A stretch of DNA of 64,000 nt, taken from Daphnia pulex. Taxonomy: Eukaryota > Arthropoda > Branchiopoda > Diplostraca > Daphniidae. The stretch covers positions 1,984,001 to 2,048,000 of the forward strand of contig NC_060027.1 of the NCBI RefSeq assembly GCF_021134715.1, in the 5' to 3' direction. The notes beneath the pieces were generated by a model. It was not told where the DNA came from. It worked only from the letters and a program-made list of their open reading frames with translations, and did no database searches. The position numbers and the translations under genes are program-made. Below are positions 1-11,664 of the stretch, piece after piece. Every line of letters begins with the position of its first letter. Within the stretch, counting starts at the first letter, position 1.

Positions 1-465
1 TAAACCTGCCATCTCATTCAAAATTTGATCTTAAACTAATCACTTACGAAGTTTTGTTTCTAAAAATAGACCAGCAGATGGAGAATCAATGTTTGCTCAA
101 TTAAAGTAGAGAGAACAAAATAAGAAATACAATATGGATGATGCTAATTTTCATTGGTGAAAGGAGTGGTGACCAAGTCAAGTTTCACCTGCTGCGTGCA
201 ATCTACGCTGGTGTTGTCCTGAAGTGTGGAAGCGTTACTTGAAATGTTACAGCAACTGAAGACTTCAGAAACGGTAATTTGACTGAGATTTTTATTGGTT
301 TTAACTCAAGTTTTATTTGTTAATTAATAATTTCGTTTTTTACCCACAGGAAGATCTACGATGCTGTCATTTTTCCAACGTCCGGTTGAAGCCATTCAGA
401 GAAGGTACTTTTCAGCCCTTATCTAAAACAAAAGTATTGCAATATTATTTCCTATGAATTTGGTT

Positions 466-790
466 GAAGGTCATAACTCATAAGGAACATTACGTAAGTG
501 TCATGTGGTGGTGTAAGGTTGGGTGAGAATTGAGAAAGACACGTGTTCATCATTATCAAGTAGGTAGAATTGCTGCAAGGTTAAGCTATTTGGTTTTCAT
601 TTTTATATTGGTTTTTGTAGACCCATCCCCAGCAACGTCATCCTTCAGAAGGAAAGGCCAGTTTGCATTTCAATCGAAGGTCACGGAGATCATTACGTAG
701 AACGTGTCATGCAGTGGTGTAGAGGCTGGGTGAGAACGGGACGTGTTTCATCATTTATAAGCAGCTGCAATAGCCGCAAGGCTTAAGAGG
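466..790 (+). repeat. Diverged tandem duplicate of a promoter-proximal block
   Basis: The stretch 466-593 (GGTCATAACTCATAAGG..., then a GGTTGGGTGAGAA motif, ACACGTGTTCATCATTAT and AGCAATTC-like bases) reappears in diverged form at 677-790 (GGTCACGGAGATCATTACG..., GGCTGGGTGAGAACGGG, CGTGTTTCATCATTTAT, GCCGCAAGGCTTAAG). The second copy ends about 20 bp before a TATA box. The block is therefore probably an upstream regulatory region that was duplicated. Both copies are mirrored in the right arm at about 7917-8240. Confidence 0.65.
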
Positions 791-810
791 TGAGGGTGAT
801 CAAAAAATCG

Positions 811-817
811 TATAAAA
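811..817 (+). promoter_or_regulatory. TATA box of left-arm YYT copy 1
   Basis: TATAAAA lies 94 bp before the leader-exon ATG at 905. It directly follows the duplicated upstream block, and the spacing suits a short 5' UTR. Confidence 0.6.
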
Positions 818-904
818 CGAGAGAGAAAATGCGAAGGTAAATCAGTTGAGGGAGCATCTCCGACACGGCAACAACTGCAGAGCTCTGTCTGTCAGTTCGC
901 ATCT

Positions 905-1865
905 ATGGGTAAATATTCTGTCTTTTACAAAGAGTGTGGTATATCAATCCTTCTTTTGTTTATGTGTGCTTTTTATAATGTAATATTTATATTTAAATTT
1001 ATAATTGTCTAGTAAACTGTGGCGTCGTGCTGCTGTTGTGTGTTGAATCATTAATGGCTGGGTCGACCACTGGTGTACCGATGTCTTCTTGGTATGGCGG
1101 ATACCAAACCGCAACGCCACCGCCTTACTACCCAAAAGCAACTTACGCAACGACCAGTTCCTGCACCGAGGTCTTCAAGTACTACACCACTAAAGCACCG
1201 GAGTTTTATAGCACAACTTACGCTGCCCCGAGCCACTACACTGACGCCATGAAGTTTTACTCTGCCCCGAGTTACTACACCACCAAGGCGACGTAGCATG
1301 ACTACGCATGCTGCCCCATACTACTACACCGAAGCTCCTAAGTATTACTCTGTTCTCATCTACTTATTGCACCGATTTTCCTAAATGCTACTCTGTTCCC
1401 AGCTGCTACACCGAGACTCCCGCTGATTACTACACCGAAGCGGCAAAGTACTACTCTGCCCCGATCTACACAACCACAACTGAGGCGGCCAAGTATTACG
1501 CTGCCCCGACTCACTTCACAGAAGCTGCTCTTTCGTACTACGTTGAACAGAAATACTACACCGATGCTCCACTTCACTACACCACGGCCTACGCTACACC
1601 ACTGCCTACGCTACACCGCAGCCTCCAAGTACTACAGTACACCGAAGACGCCGCCTACAACAACGTATGCTGCCTAGTTTACTACACCGAGGCTCCCAAG
1701 TACTACATCACTAAGGCGTCGGAATTCTACACGTCTATGCATGCTGCCCCTGCCTACTCCACCGAGGCCCCGCATTACTACAACACTGAAGCGCTCAAGT
1801 ACTACACTACAACCTGCGCTGCCCCGAGCTACTACACCTACGTCCCGGAGTATTACTGTGCGTAA
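905..1865 (+). pseudogene. YYT-type Tyr/Thr-rich secreted protein, copy 1 (left arm), frame-broken
   Basis: A four-base leader exon (ATGG, donor at 909) joins exon 2 at 1013 after TCTAG, giving a hydrophobic N-terminus (MVNCGVVLLLCVESLMAG) that looks like a signal peptide. The body is made of imperfect repeats such as YYTTKAPEFYSTTYAAPS and YYTEAPKYYS, rich in Tyr, Thr, Ala and Pro, which suggests an extracellular structural protein of cuticle, eggshell or cement type. The frame stops at 1294-1296 beside a small deletion relative to copy 2. Repeat-like sequence then continues in shifted frames to a natural-looking end (EYYCA, stop at 1865). I read this as a decayed gene. A short 95-aa secreted product from the first part cannot be excluded. 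Confidence 0.65.
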
Positions 1866-1953
1866 AAGGAGTCGTAAGAAAAAAGAAGTGCCCGAACTGC
1901 AGTGCCCTATCTGTCACCAACTGCATTCCTCATCGTGTAACCGATTCGCAATT

Positions 1954-2712
1954 ATGGGTAAATATTCTTTTTCTATTTGTTAATATGCCTGTTAATATTG
2001 AATATTAATGTTTCAATTTATTTACTGTTTAGGCAACTATGGCGTCGAGCTCCTGTTGGGTGTTGTATCGTTGATGGCTGGGTTGACTGCTGGTGTAGCG
2101 ATGTCTCCTTGGTATGGCGGAAACTGAACCGCATCGCCGCCGCCTTCCTACACAACTAACGCAACAACCAGTTCCTGCGCCGATGTCTTCAAGTACTACA
2201 CCACCAAAGCACCGGAGTTTTATAGCACAACTTACGCTGCCCCGAGCCACTACACTGGTGCCCTGAAGTATTACTCTCCCTGAGTTACTACTCCATCTAG
2301 GCGACGGAGTACTACATGAATACGCATGCTGTCACATCCTACTACTCCGAGGCTTCTAAGTATTACTCTGTTCTCAGCTACTTATTGCACCGATTTTCCT
2401 AAATGCTACTCTGTTCCCAGCTGCTACACCGAGGCTCCCGCTGATTTCTCCACCAAGACGGTCGAATACTACACCGAAGCGGCAAAGTACTTCTCTGCCC
2501 CGATCTACACAACCACAACTGAGGCGACCAAGTATTACGCAGTCCCGACTTGCTACACACAGGCCGCTCTTTCGTGCTACGTTGAACAGAAATACTACAC
2601 TGATGCTCCAGTCTACTACACCACGACCTACGCTACACCTAGCTTCAACACCGCAGCCCCCAAGTACTACACCGAAGAAGCCGCCTATTACACAACTACG
2701 TACGCTGCCTAG
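1954..2712 (+). pseudogene. YYT-type Tyr/Thr-rich secreted protein, copy 2 (left arm), frame-broken
   Basis: This is a tandem copy of the preceding gene with the same design: ATGG leader exon (1954-1957), donor GTAAAT, acceptor TTTAG near 2034, and a hydrophobic start ending LMAGLTAGVAM. The frame ends in TGA within about ten codons after the conserved SPWYGG motif. Tyr/Thr repeats continue downstream in other frames; an open stretch at 2326-2712 carries YYTEAAKYFSAPIYTTTTEA-type repeats. It has clear coding ancestry but is very unlikely to make a full product. Confidence 0.7.
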
Positions 2713-4290
2713 TTTACTACATCGACGAATTTAAGTATTGCCCTGCTCCAAACTACCAAACTTAGGTTCATATGTATTGCAATTTTCATGACTACATCAC
2801 CACTGCTCCGACCTACCTAAGTTCTGAAATATTTCTCTGTATTTGTGAAAGATTGCTGAAATACAAGATTGATTTTTAAATCACAAGTGCATGTTTCTAT
2901 TTTCTCCTTAAATACCTTCTCCTGCTGACAATTGCATGATGTGAGAAAATATTTCTGAGTGGTATATGTAAACTTCAAAAAATTGAACTTGCCAAATACA
3001 CTGATAGAAATTCAAACTCTTACATTTCAATAATATTTAAATCTTCCTTTTTTATAAACTCTCAAGATTGAAAGTCCAACCAAATAATTTTCTAAACAAT
3101 TCAAAAGTCCACACACCTATTTTTCTGCTAAGTCCAGACTTTTGTTTTTGAAAAAAAATTTAAAAAAATTCCCCTTACACGAGATTTTAAAAAATTTATT
3201 GCGAAAAAGATTGATACGAATATTTTATTGCATACAAAATTTATTTTTATAACATTTCACATACATCATATACATTTTTCCTGTGGCCCCCAGGGGGGGG
3301 GGCCTGTCGCTTTCTCTACCGCGATAATAACATGATGCAAGTTATATGCAAGTTATTATTTGTTTGGCGCAGAAAGCTTGTTTTATCTAGCAGTTCTCGA
3401 CTGTTTCAAACCTGACATTGATCAGGTTGCCTCAGTCGTATACTGCATGATTGAATGAAGACTCAAAAGACAACAGATCAAAATTTTTAAAGCAGCATCA
3501 CGAAATATCACTGGCAGAGCAATTTCATATGGCATGGATGAAAACACAAACACACAAATTTTTAAATCAGGAACCCAGATGCAACAGCTCAGCTACAACA
3601 GCACAGCAACTTCTGGATTACACTGCAACTGCATGCTGCATACAAAGGCTCAATCTGTCTTCGTCACACCTTTCACCATTTGGCTGCAACAAGGTAACCA
3701 CCAGCGTTAAAGAAGTGTTTGTTGTACCTGTTCAAGAAAAGAAAATTAGTTTCGAGAAACACAACTGTGTACATGTGCATACTCATAACAAAAGAATACA
3801 AAGAGTAACAGAAAACTACGCAGACTAACAGAATAACTTTGATATCTGATTCAAACTTTCTATAGAGGCAGAGCAAATCGGTCTACTCTCTAGTCATGTT
3901 ACCTAAATCTGTAGTACTTTAGCAAGACATTTGATCATAATAATTACTTTTTTCTGTTGCATGAGATGAGACGTACGCCTAAGAAGAGGCAGCGAGACAC
4001 ACGAGTCACGAGGCACGCCATTTCGGAAATGTACAGGCACTTCCAAGTCTGAGTTGAATGATTTGGCAAATTAGTTTCAACGTGCTAAATCACCTGTAAA
4101 TTTTCACATCAACATTTTACATTCAATAACAATAGAAAATTAACAATAAATACCTTTTAATTTTCATCGTGAGGAGCGTGACAACCAACAACCTTCTTCA
4201 GCTGTGTCTTGGAACAAATTTTGTTCAACAAAATGGCCACTAAGTATCCCTGAAGACACTCGCGCTACCTGTGGTGGATATCATTCATTC

Positions 4291-4427
4291 ATCATTCATA
4301 AGTATTTTTCTGAATGTTAAACACGAGCAGTAGGTAACCATTAACTTTTGTTTATTGGATGAATATTGGAATATTTATTGACATATTTCCTTTAGATTCA
4401 ACATGACTAACTGCTAACTAAATAAGT
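4291..4427. other. Central spacer of the palindrome
   Basis: This roughly 137-bp AT-rich stretch is not shared between the arms. The last paired sequence is the CGCGCTACCT block followed by GGTGGATATCATTCAT at 4261-4290. Its reverse complement resumes at about 4428. No gene or known element is visible in it. Confidence 0.8.
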
Positions 4428-5976
4428 GGATGAATGATATCCACCAGGTAGCGCGACTGCGCGAGTGTCTTCAGGGATGCTTAGTGGCCATTTTGTTCCA
4501 AGACACAGCTGAAGAAGGTTGTTGGCTGTCACGCTCCTCACGATGAAAATTAAAAGGTATTTATTGTTAATTTTCTATTGTTATTGAATGTAAAATGTTG
4601 ATGTGAAAATTTACAGGTGATTTTGGACGTTGAAACTAATTTGCCAATTCAACTCAGACTTGGAAGTACCTGTACATTTCCGAAATGGCGTGCCTCGTGT
4701 GTTTCGCTGCCTCTTCTTAGGCGTACGTCTCATCTCATGCAACAGAAAAAAGTAATTATTTTGATCAAATGTCTTGCTTAAGTACTACAGATTTAGTTAA
4801 CATGACTAGAGAGTAGACCGATTTGCTCTGCCTCTATAGAAAGTTTGAATCAGATATCAAAGTTATTCTGTTACTCTGCGTAGTTTTCTGTTACTCTTTG
4901 TATTTTTTTTGTTATAATGAGTATGCACATGTACACAGTTGTGTTTCTCGAAACTAATTTTCTTTTCTTGAACAGGTATAATAACAAACACTTCTTTAAC
5001 GCTGGTGGTTACCTTGTTGCAGCCAAATGGTGAAAGGTGTGACGAAGACAGATTGAGCCTTTGTATGCAGCATGCAGTTGCAGTGTAGTCCAGAAGTTGC
5101 TGTGCTGTTGTAGCTGAGCTGTTGCATCTGGGTTCCTGATTTAAAAATTTTTGTGTTTGTGTTTTCATCCATGCCAAAATTGCTCTGCCAGTGATATTTC
5201 GTGATGCTGCTTTAAAATTTTGATCTGTTGTCTTTTGAGTTTTCATTCAATCATGCAGTATAAGACTGAGGCAACCTGATCAATGTCAGGTTTGAAACAG
5301 TCGAGAACTGCTAGATAAAACAAGCTTTCTGCGCCAAACAAATAATAACTTGCATAATGTTATTATCGCGGTAGAGAAAGCGACAGGCCCCCCCCCCCTG
5401 GGGGCCACAGGAAAAATGTATATGATGTATGTGAAATGTTATAAAAATAAATTTTGTATGCAATAAAATATTCGTATCAATCTTTTTCACGATAAATTTT
5501 TTAAAATCTCGTGTAAGGGGAATTTTTTTAAATTTTTTTTCAAAAACAAAAGTCTGGACTTAGCAGAAAAATAGGTGGTGGACTTTGAATTTTTTAGAAA
5601 ATTATTGGTTGTTGGACTTTCAATCTTTTGAGAGTTTATAAAAAGGGAAGAGTTTAAATATTATTGAAGTAAGAGTTTGAATTTCTATCAGTGTATTTGG
5701 CAAGATCAATTATTTGTAAGTTAACATACCACTCAGAAATATTTTCTCACATCATGCAATTGTCAGCAGGAGAAGGTATTTAAGGAGAAAATAGAAACAT
5801 GCACTTGTGATTTAAAAATCAATCTTGTATTTCAGCAATCTTTCACACATACAGAGAAATACTTCAGAACTTAGGTAGGTCGGAGCAGTGGTGATAGTCA
5901 TGAAAATTGCAATACATATGAACCTAAGTTTGGTAGTTTGGAGCAGGGCAATACTTAAATTCGTCGATGTAGTAAA

Positions 5977-6727
5977 CTAGGCAGCGTACGTAGTTGTGTA
6001 ATAGGCGGCTTCTTCGGTGTAGTACTTGGGGGCAGCGGTGTTGAAGCTAGGTGTAGCGTAGGTCGTAGACTGGATCATCAGTGTAGTATTTCTGTTCAAC
6101 GTAGCACGAAAGAGCGGCCTGTGTGTAGCAAGTAGGGACTGCGTAATACTTGGTCGCCTCAGTTGTGGTTGTGTAGATCGGGGCAGAGAAGTACTTTGCC
6201 GCTTCGGTGTAGTATTCGACCGTCTTGGTGGAGAAATCAGCGGGAGCCTCGGTGTAGCAGCTGGGAACAGAGTAGTATTTAGGAAAATCGGTGCAATAAG
6301 TAGATGAGAACAGAGTAATACTTAGAAGCCTCGGTGTAGTAGGATGTGACAGCATGCGTAGTCATGTAGTACTCCGTCGCCTAGATGGAGTAGTAACTCA
6401 GGGAGAGTAATACTTCAGGGCATCAGTGTAGTGGCTCGGGGCAGCGTAAGTTGTGCTATAAAACTCCGGTGCTTTGGTGGTGTAGTACTTGAAGACATCG
6501 ACGCAGGAACTGGTTGTTGCGTTAGTTGTGTAGGAAGGCGGCGGCGTTGCGGTTCAGTTTCCGCCATACCAAGGAGACATCGCTACACCAGCAGTCAACC
6601 CAGCCATCAACGATACAACACCCAACAGGAGCTCGACGCCATAGTTGCCTAAACAGTAAATAAATTGAAACATTAATATTCAATATTAACAGGCATATTA
6701 ACAAATAGAAAAAGAATATTTACCCAT
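5977..6727 (-). pseudogene. YYT-type copy 2, right-arm mirror, frame-broken
   Basis: This is the inverted counterpart of the gene at 1954-2712, with the leader ATG at 6727 and the last stop at 5977. It keeps the same early stop after the SPWYGG motif, with small private changes such as a shifted open stretch at 6047-6355. The shared lesions mean the decay came before the inverted duplication, or the arms have been homogenised. Confidence 0.68.
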
Positions 6728-6812
6728 AATTGCGAATCGGTTACACGATGAGGAATGCAGTTGGTGACAGATAGGGCACTGCAGTTCGGGCACTTTTTTC
6801 TTACGACTCCTT

Positions 6813-7802
6813 TTACGCACAGTAATACTCCGGGACGTAGGTGTAGTAGCTCGGGGCAGCGCAGGTTGTAGTGTAGTACTTGAGCGCTTCAGTGTTGTAG
6901 TAATGCGGGGCCTCGGTGGAGTAGGCAGGGGCAGCATGCATAGACGTGTAGAATTCCGACGCCTTAGTGATGTAGTACTTGGGAGCCTCGGTGTAGTAAA
7001 CTAGGCAGCATACGTTGTTGTAGGCGGCGTCTTCGGTGTAGTACTTGGAGGCCGTGGTTCAGCGTAGGCCGTGGTGTAGCGTAGGCCGTGGTGCAGCGTA
7101 GGCCGTGGTGTAGCGTAGGCCGTGGTGTAGTGAACTGGAGCATCGGTGTAGTATTTCTGTTCAGCGTAGTACGAAAGAGCAGCTTCTGTGCAGTGAGTCG
7201 GGGCAGCGTAATACTTGGCCGCCTCAGTTGTGGTTGTGTAGATCGGGGCAGAGTAGTACTTTGCCGCTTCGGTGTAGTAATCAGCGGGAGTCTCGGTGTA
7301 GCAGCTGGGAACAGAGTAGTATTTAGGAAAATCGGTGCAATAAGTAGATGAGAACAGAGTAATACTTAGAAGCCTCGGTGTAGTAGGATGGGGCAGCATG
7401 CGTAGTCATGCTACGTCGCCTTGGTGGTGTAGTAACTCGGGGCAGAGTAAAACTTCATGGCGTCAGTGTAGTGGCTCGGGGCAGCGTAAGTTGTGCTATA
7501 AAACTCCGGTGCTTTAGTGGTGTAGTACTTGAAGACCTCGGTGCAGGAACTGGTCGTTGCGTAAGTTGCTTTTGGGTAGTAAGGCGGTGGCGTTGCGGTT
7601 TGGTATCCGCCATACCAAGAAGACATCGGTACACCAGTGGTCGACCCAGCCATTAATGATTCAACACACAACAGCAGCACGACGCCACAGTTTACTAGAC
7701 AATTATAAATTTAAATATAAATATTACATTATAAAAAGCACACATAAACAAAAGAAGGATTGATATACCACACTCTTTGTAAAAGACAGAATATTTACCC
7801 AT
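6813..7802 (-). pseudogene. YYT-type copy 1, right-arm mirror, frame-broken
   Basis: This is the inverted counterpart of the gene at 905-1865, with leader ATG at 7802, exon 2 from about 7694, the same premature stop after the YYTTKAT motif, and a final stop at 6813. It differs mainly by extra copies of a short unit (Thr-Ala-Tyr-Ala type codons) around 7040-7135, where the left arm has about two. This shows that replication slippage or unequal exchange acted on one arm only. Confidence 0.65.
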
Positions 7803-7889
7803 AGATGCGAACTGACAGACAGAGCTCTGCAGTTGTTGCCGTGTCGGAGATGCTCCCTCAACTGATTTACCTTCGCATTTTCTCTCTCG

Positions 7890-7896
7890 TTTTATA
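7890..7896 (-). promoter_or_regulatory. TATA box of right-arm YYT copy 1
   Basis: This is the mirror image of the left-arm TATAAAA and lies the same distance before the leader ATG at 7802 (minus strand). It is intact, so the promoter may still fire even though the downstream reading frame is broken. Confidence 0.55.
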
Positions 7897-8704
7897 CGAT
7901 TTTTTGATCACCCTCACCTCTTAAGCCTTGCGGCTATTGCAGCTGCTTAAAAATGATGAAACACGTCCCGTTCTCACCCAACCTCTACACCACTGCATGA
8001 TACGTTTTATGTAATGATCTCCATGACCTTCGATTGAAATGTAAACTGGCCTTTCCTTCTGAAGGATGACGTTGCTGGGGATGGGTCTACAAAAACCAAT
8101 ATAAAACTGAAAACCAAATAGCTTAACCTTGCAGCAATTCTACCTACTTGATAATGATGAACACGTGTCTTTCTCAATTCTCACCCAACCTTACACCACC
8201 ACATGACACTTACGTAATGTTCCTTATGAGTTATGACCTTCAACCAAATTCATAGGAAATAATATTGCAATACTTTTGTTTTAGATAAGGGCTGAAAAGT
8301 ACCTTCTCTGAATGGCTTCAACCGGACGTTGGAAAAATGACAGCATCGTAGATCTTCCTGTGGGTAAAAAACGAAATTATTAATTAACAAATAAAACTTG
8401 AGTTAAAACCAATAAAAATCTCAGTCAAATTACCGTTTCTGAAGTCTTCAGTTGCTGTAACATTTCAAGTAACGCTTCCACACTTCAGGACAACACCAGC
8501 GTAGATTGCACGCAGCAGGTGAAACTTGACTTGGTCACCACTCCTTTCACCAATGAAAATTAGCATCATCCATATTGTATTTCTTATTTTGTTCTCTACT
8601 TTAATTGAGCAAACATTGATTCTCCATCTGCTGGTCTATTTTTAGAAACAAAACTTGGTAAGTGATCAGTTTAAGATCAAATTTTGAATGTGATGGCAGG
8701 TTTA

Positions 8705-10067
8705 TCCTCAGTTTATTACCTCAACATATGACATCAACGCCTTGATGATTTGGAATATTATCGAGTCTTTGTTCCTGATTTGAACTCAGTTAACAACTTG
8801 ACTGAATGTTACTGCTTTCGTTGTAAAAAAAAATGCCTGAAGTGGTCTGAACACTAATTGGGAACATTCAAATGAAACAATTTAACATGTTACCAATTCT
8901 GGCAATCTTGGTAACTTAAAGTTGATTGAAATTTTTATCTAACCAATATTTAAGATTTTTCGTAAATAGGCTAATTCACTATTTATTCCAATTTAAAGTG
9001 AGAACATTTTTCAGGGTATCACCGGTATCAGTCAAAATAAGTTCCATTTGCAAATACATTGAATAATTTACACTAGCCCTATACAGGTAGACTTTAAATA
9101 GACTTAGGATAGAAACAAAAATACGTTGAAAAATTGAACCTTAAGCGTTTTAATCGTTGATACAGATCTATTCGCGGAGCAAAATGGAATACGACAATAG
9201 GTCCATTTGGGAGGGGGTAAAGTCATTCCAGTCTGGTCTCGATGTCGTCCAGATAGGGAAAACAAAAACAACAGAAATGTGGTCTCACTGATATGCGTGC
9301 AGAAGTTTTGGTAACTAGGTACCTGTTGATCGTCTTTCATTGGAGGAGGGATAAATCACAGATGAAGTTCAGACCTACTAAAAAAGATAACTCAAGCTCC
9401 ACAGATCACGTAATGAAAAGGTAACGACAATGAACTTTCAGCAAAATAGCCTAGATCAAAGAAATCTCACGTTTCTGTTCTTGGACCAATCATTCCAACA
9501 CCGTTCCTCAAGCCGTCCGAAACGCAGACGACAACGATAGAGTAGTACGAAATTTCTCTACCAGGTGTCGGATAAAGTAATGACGCGGTTTTTTCAAATA
9601 TGATGCAAAGTTTGTAATGACCAACATAAATAGATCATTTGATAGAGTTGACGTAGATTTTATCAGTTGATTTGAGAAAAGGTAATGAGTTCAAGTAGAA
9701 AAATTAGTAGAAAAGAGTGCCAAGATTGGAAAATTGCGGAAAATTGATTAAGACCTTGTTGGGTTTCGCAAAAAGGCACCGCAAATTTTGTAAACTCAGC
9801 TGAGTGACTGTATGGTAAACCAGCCAATTAAAACCACATATAGTTTCTATTTATAACGAATTTTTTCTTCTTTTGTCTTATACCGCTGTACAGTGAACCA
9901 CAAACCCAGTTAAGGTCTTTTTAAAGTAAAAAGCGCTTCGTCTTTAACTATGGGGTGGTTCTAATTTTAGTTACACACCTCCAGGCCAAGGTTAGCACGA
10001 AAGTGAATTGATGTGACATCAATGACGTGTTCCAACCCACCAGTCCGTTCTGCCTCTACTTTTCTCC
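8705..10067. other. Gene-free stretch between the palindrome and the Tyr-rich cluster
   Basis: The sequence is AT-rich with only short open frames that lack start context, splice sites or compositional support. I see no RNA gene or repeat in it. Part of it may be the continuation of the palindrome, because its mirror partner would lie outside the window. Confidence 0.5.
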
Positions 10068-10075
10068 TATAAATA
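10068..10075 (+). promoter_or_regulatory. TATA box of Tyr-rich gene 1
   Basis: TATAAATA lies 101 bp before the ATG at 10169. The downstream segment keeps parts of the cluster's shared promoter (AGTC, TTGCTCCTTTCAGCAATTC), but the CATCAGTTG initiator seen in genes 2-5 is replaced by GGTAGTTACC. Confidence 0.75.
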
Positions 10076-10168
10076 CCGACTCAAGTCAAGTCGGTAGTTA
10101 CCACTTGCTCCTTTCAGCAATTCAATACAGCTTTTCGAAAAACAACAGCAAGAAAAATACAGACCACA

Positions 10169-10625
10169 ATGGCCAAATTCACTGTAAGTCAACTTTAATT
10201 CTATCATTGATTAAGCTAAGCCAGGATTTTAAATTTAGTTTGTTGTTTCCCCAATTCTCCAGATCGTTGTGATTTTCGTTTCTTTCGCTGCCGTTGCAAT
10301 GGCCAATGGATACAATGGGAAACCCTACGAGCAGCCTGCACCTTACGGATCTTCTTATGCTCCCGAAAAGAAACATTACGAGTCTCCGTCATACAACATG
10401 AAGCCCAAGGCTTACGAAACTTCTTACGAGACTCCATCATACGACATGAAACCTAAAGAGTACCGTCAAGCCCCAACTTACAACACGAAGGCGTACAATC
10501 CACCTCAACCCTCGTACCAAATGAAAGCCAAGGCATACAACCCTCAACCATCTTACGTGCAGTCTAAAGGATACGACAACAAGTATGAGAAACCCAAATC
10601 TTACGGAAGCTACTCTGCTTATTGA
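10169..10625 (+). CDS. Tyr-rich secreted structural protein 1 (125 aa)
   Basis: Exon 1 (10169-10183) encodes only MAKFT. Exon 2 (10263-10625) follows a 79-bp GT-AG intron. Together they give a signal peptide ending near VAMA, then a mature chain rich in Tyr, Lys, Pro and Ser with loose repeats (PSYNMKPKAYE, PSYDMKPKEY, PSYQMKAKAYN). The C-terminus is YEKPKSYGSYSAY, a tail shared with cluster neighbours. The composition fits an extracellular structural or cuticle protein whose Tyr residues could be cross-linked; this is inference from composition. An AATAAA lies at 10745. I know no named family for it. Confidence 0.85.
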
Positions 10626-10769
10626 AAGTCATCTATAACCGCCAGCCATAAAGTCGCACCGTTTTAAAACTCTTCAACAATCCGTCGAATTTCTCTGATC
10701 AAGTGCATTATTATATTTTTCTTTAACTTTGAGTATGACGCAGAAATAAATTATTTCTGCTGGCGTAAA

Positions 10770-11554
10770 TATCGTTGGGTTATTTCAAGGAAATGAATAA
10801 ATTGCATAGTTACCCCATTACCGTCTACATTAAATTCAGTCTTGCCTAACGTCGCTGGCCTTCGCCTTCAATTATCAATTTCGTTTTTCAATTAGGATCG
10901 CAAGAGTCCAATATTTCATTAATAATTCATTTGCAAATCTCAAATATGAGATTCGTAATTAAAATGAAATCGGGAAGCGAGTCTATTCTTTTAAGGAACT
11001 GTAGTTGCTAGATTAGAAAAGGAAAAGACCAGTGGTTAATGGATCAGTTTATAAGAAACTTCCTATAAAATGAGGTTTCGTTTTTATCTTCAGCAGGTGA
11101 AAGTATGTTGGTAGAGACATGCGAAGTTTCGAGTTACACCTGTTACTCTATTTAACCAATCACCGTTTCACTCCATCGTCGCTATCAAATTTCCTGTTTC
11201 CGACTTACGGTCCATGATCATTCTGATCGGCGACAACTTATAGCAGGGCGTGGTCTGTGGTAACAAAAATGTTAACAAATTCAATGAAAAATTTAAGCGA
11301 ACCGGGGGAATTCCAATGGTCACAACTAAACGTTATTATAGGTAAAACCCGCCCTTAAGCTCAATGAAACAAATCTAAATGTTGCTTTTACTTGTCCAGC
11401 GAGACAAATTTAGAAAACCACTGATTCGTGTTTTATACGTCGCGTAAATCATTCTCCAAGGATTTTATGAAACTGAAAAAAACGAGGGCGTTATCAATGC
11501 CGCTTATTTGCGCTTTCTCACTGTCGCCATATGCCGGCCAGCTTTTCCACTTAC
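10770..11554. other. Intergenic, no gene seen
   Basis: This stretch separates the polyadenylation signal of Tyr-rich gene 1 from the promoter of gene 2. It is AT-rich, has no sizeable frame with coding character, and shows no recognisable repeat. Confidence 0.5.
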
Positions 11555-11594
11555 TATAAATACTGGCCGTCTCCGAGTCTACTGTCATCAGTTG
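11555..11594 (+). promoter_or_regulatory. Shared core promoter of Tyr-rich gene 2 (TATA + initiator)
   Basis: TATAAATACTGGCC starts at 11555 and the initiator-like CATCAGTTG motif covers 11586-11594. The TATA-to-initiator distance (about 35 bp) and the intervening GTCT...GAGTC are kept in genes 3, 4 and 5. Confidence 0.8.
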
Positions 11595-11664
11595 TTTGTT
11601 CCAACAATTCAACAATAACACCAACAGCTCTCTTGAAGAGAAAGAAACAGTACTACAACACAAA

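Larger units (their letters stand above)
1..4290. repeat. Left arm of a large inverted repeat (palindrome)
   Basis: Bases 1-70 match the reverse complement of 8635-8704 with about three differences. The match continues through both arms up to a short spacer. The arm carries two decayed YYT-type genes (905-1865 and 1954-2712), their promoter, and about 1.6 kb of AT-rich DNA from 2713 on with no convincing gene. That stretch contains a 10-G run at 3293-3302, mirrored by a C run in the other arm. The window starts inside this arm, so its outer limit is unknown. Confidence 0.93.
4428..8704. repeat. Right arm of a large inverted repeat (palindrome)
   Basis: This is the reverse complement of the left arm, with scattered substitutions and small indels and one clear length difference: a short repeat expanded around 7040-7135. 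The genes run on the minus strand, so the two arms converge. The match is seen to 8704. The partner of anything further right would lie left of base 1, so the true end could be beyond 8704. Confidence 0.93.

Noticed and set aside
3293-3302. G and C homopolymers (3293, 5389, 22341, 32086) as functional sites
   Set aside because: Isolated homopolymers of 10-13 bases are common in this AT-rich genome and have no associated structure here.
3451-3828. Open frames at 3451-3828 and, mirrored, 4863-5246 (about 125 aa) inside the palindrome arms
   Set aside because: They are conserved between arms only because the arms are copies. Composition and motifs do not resemble a protein family, and the two versions differ by frameshifting indels.
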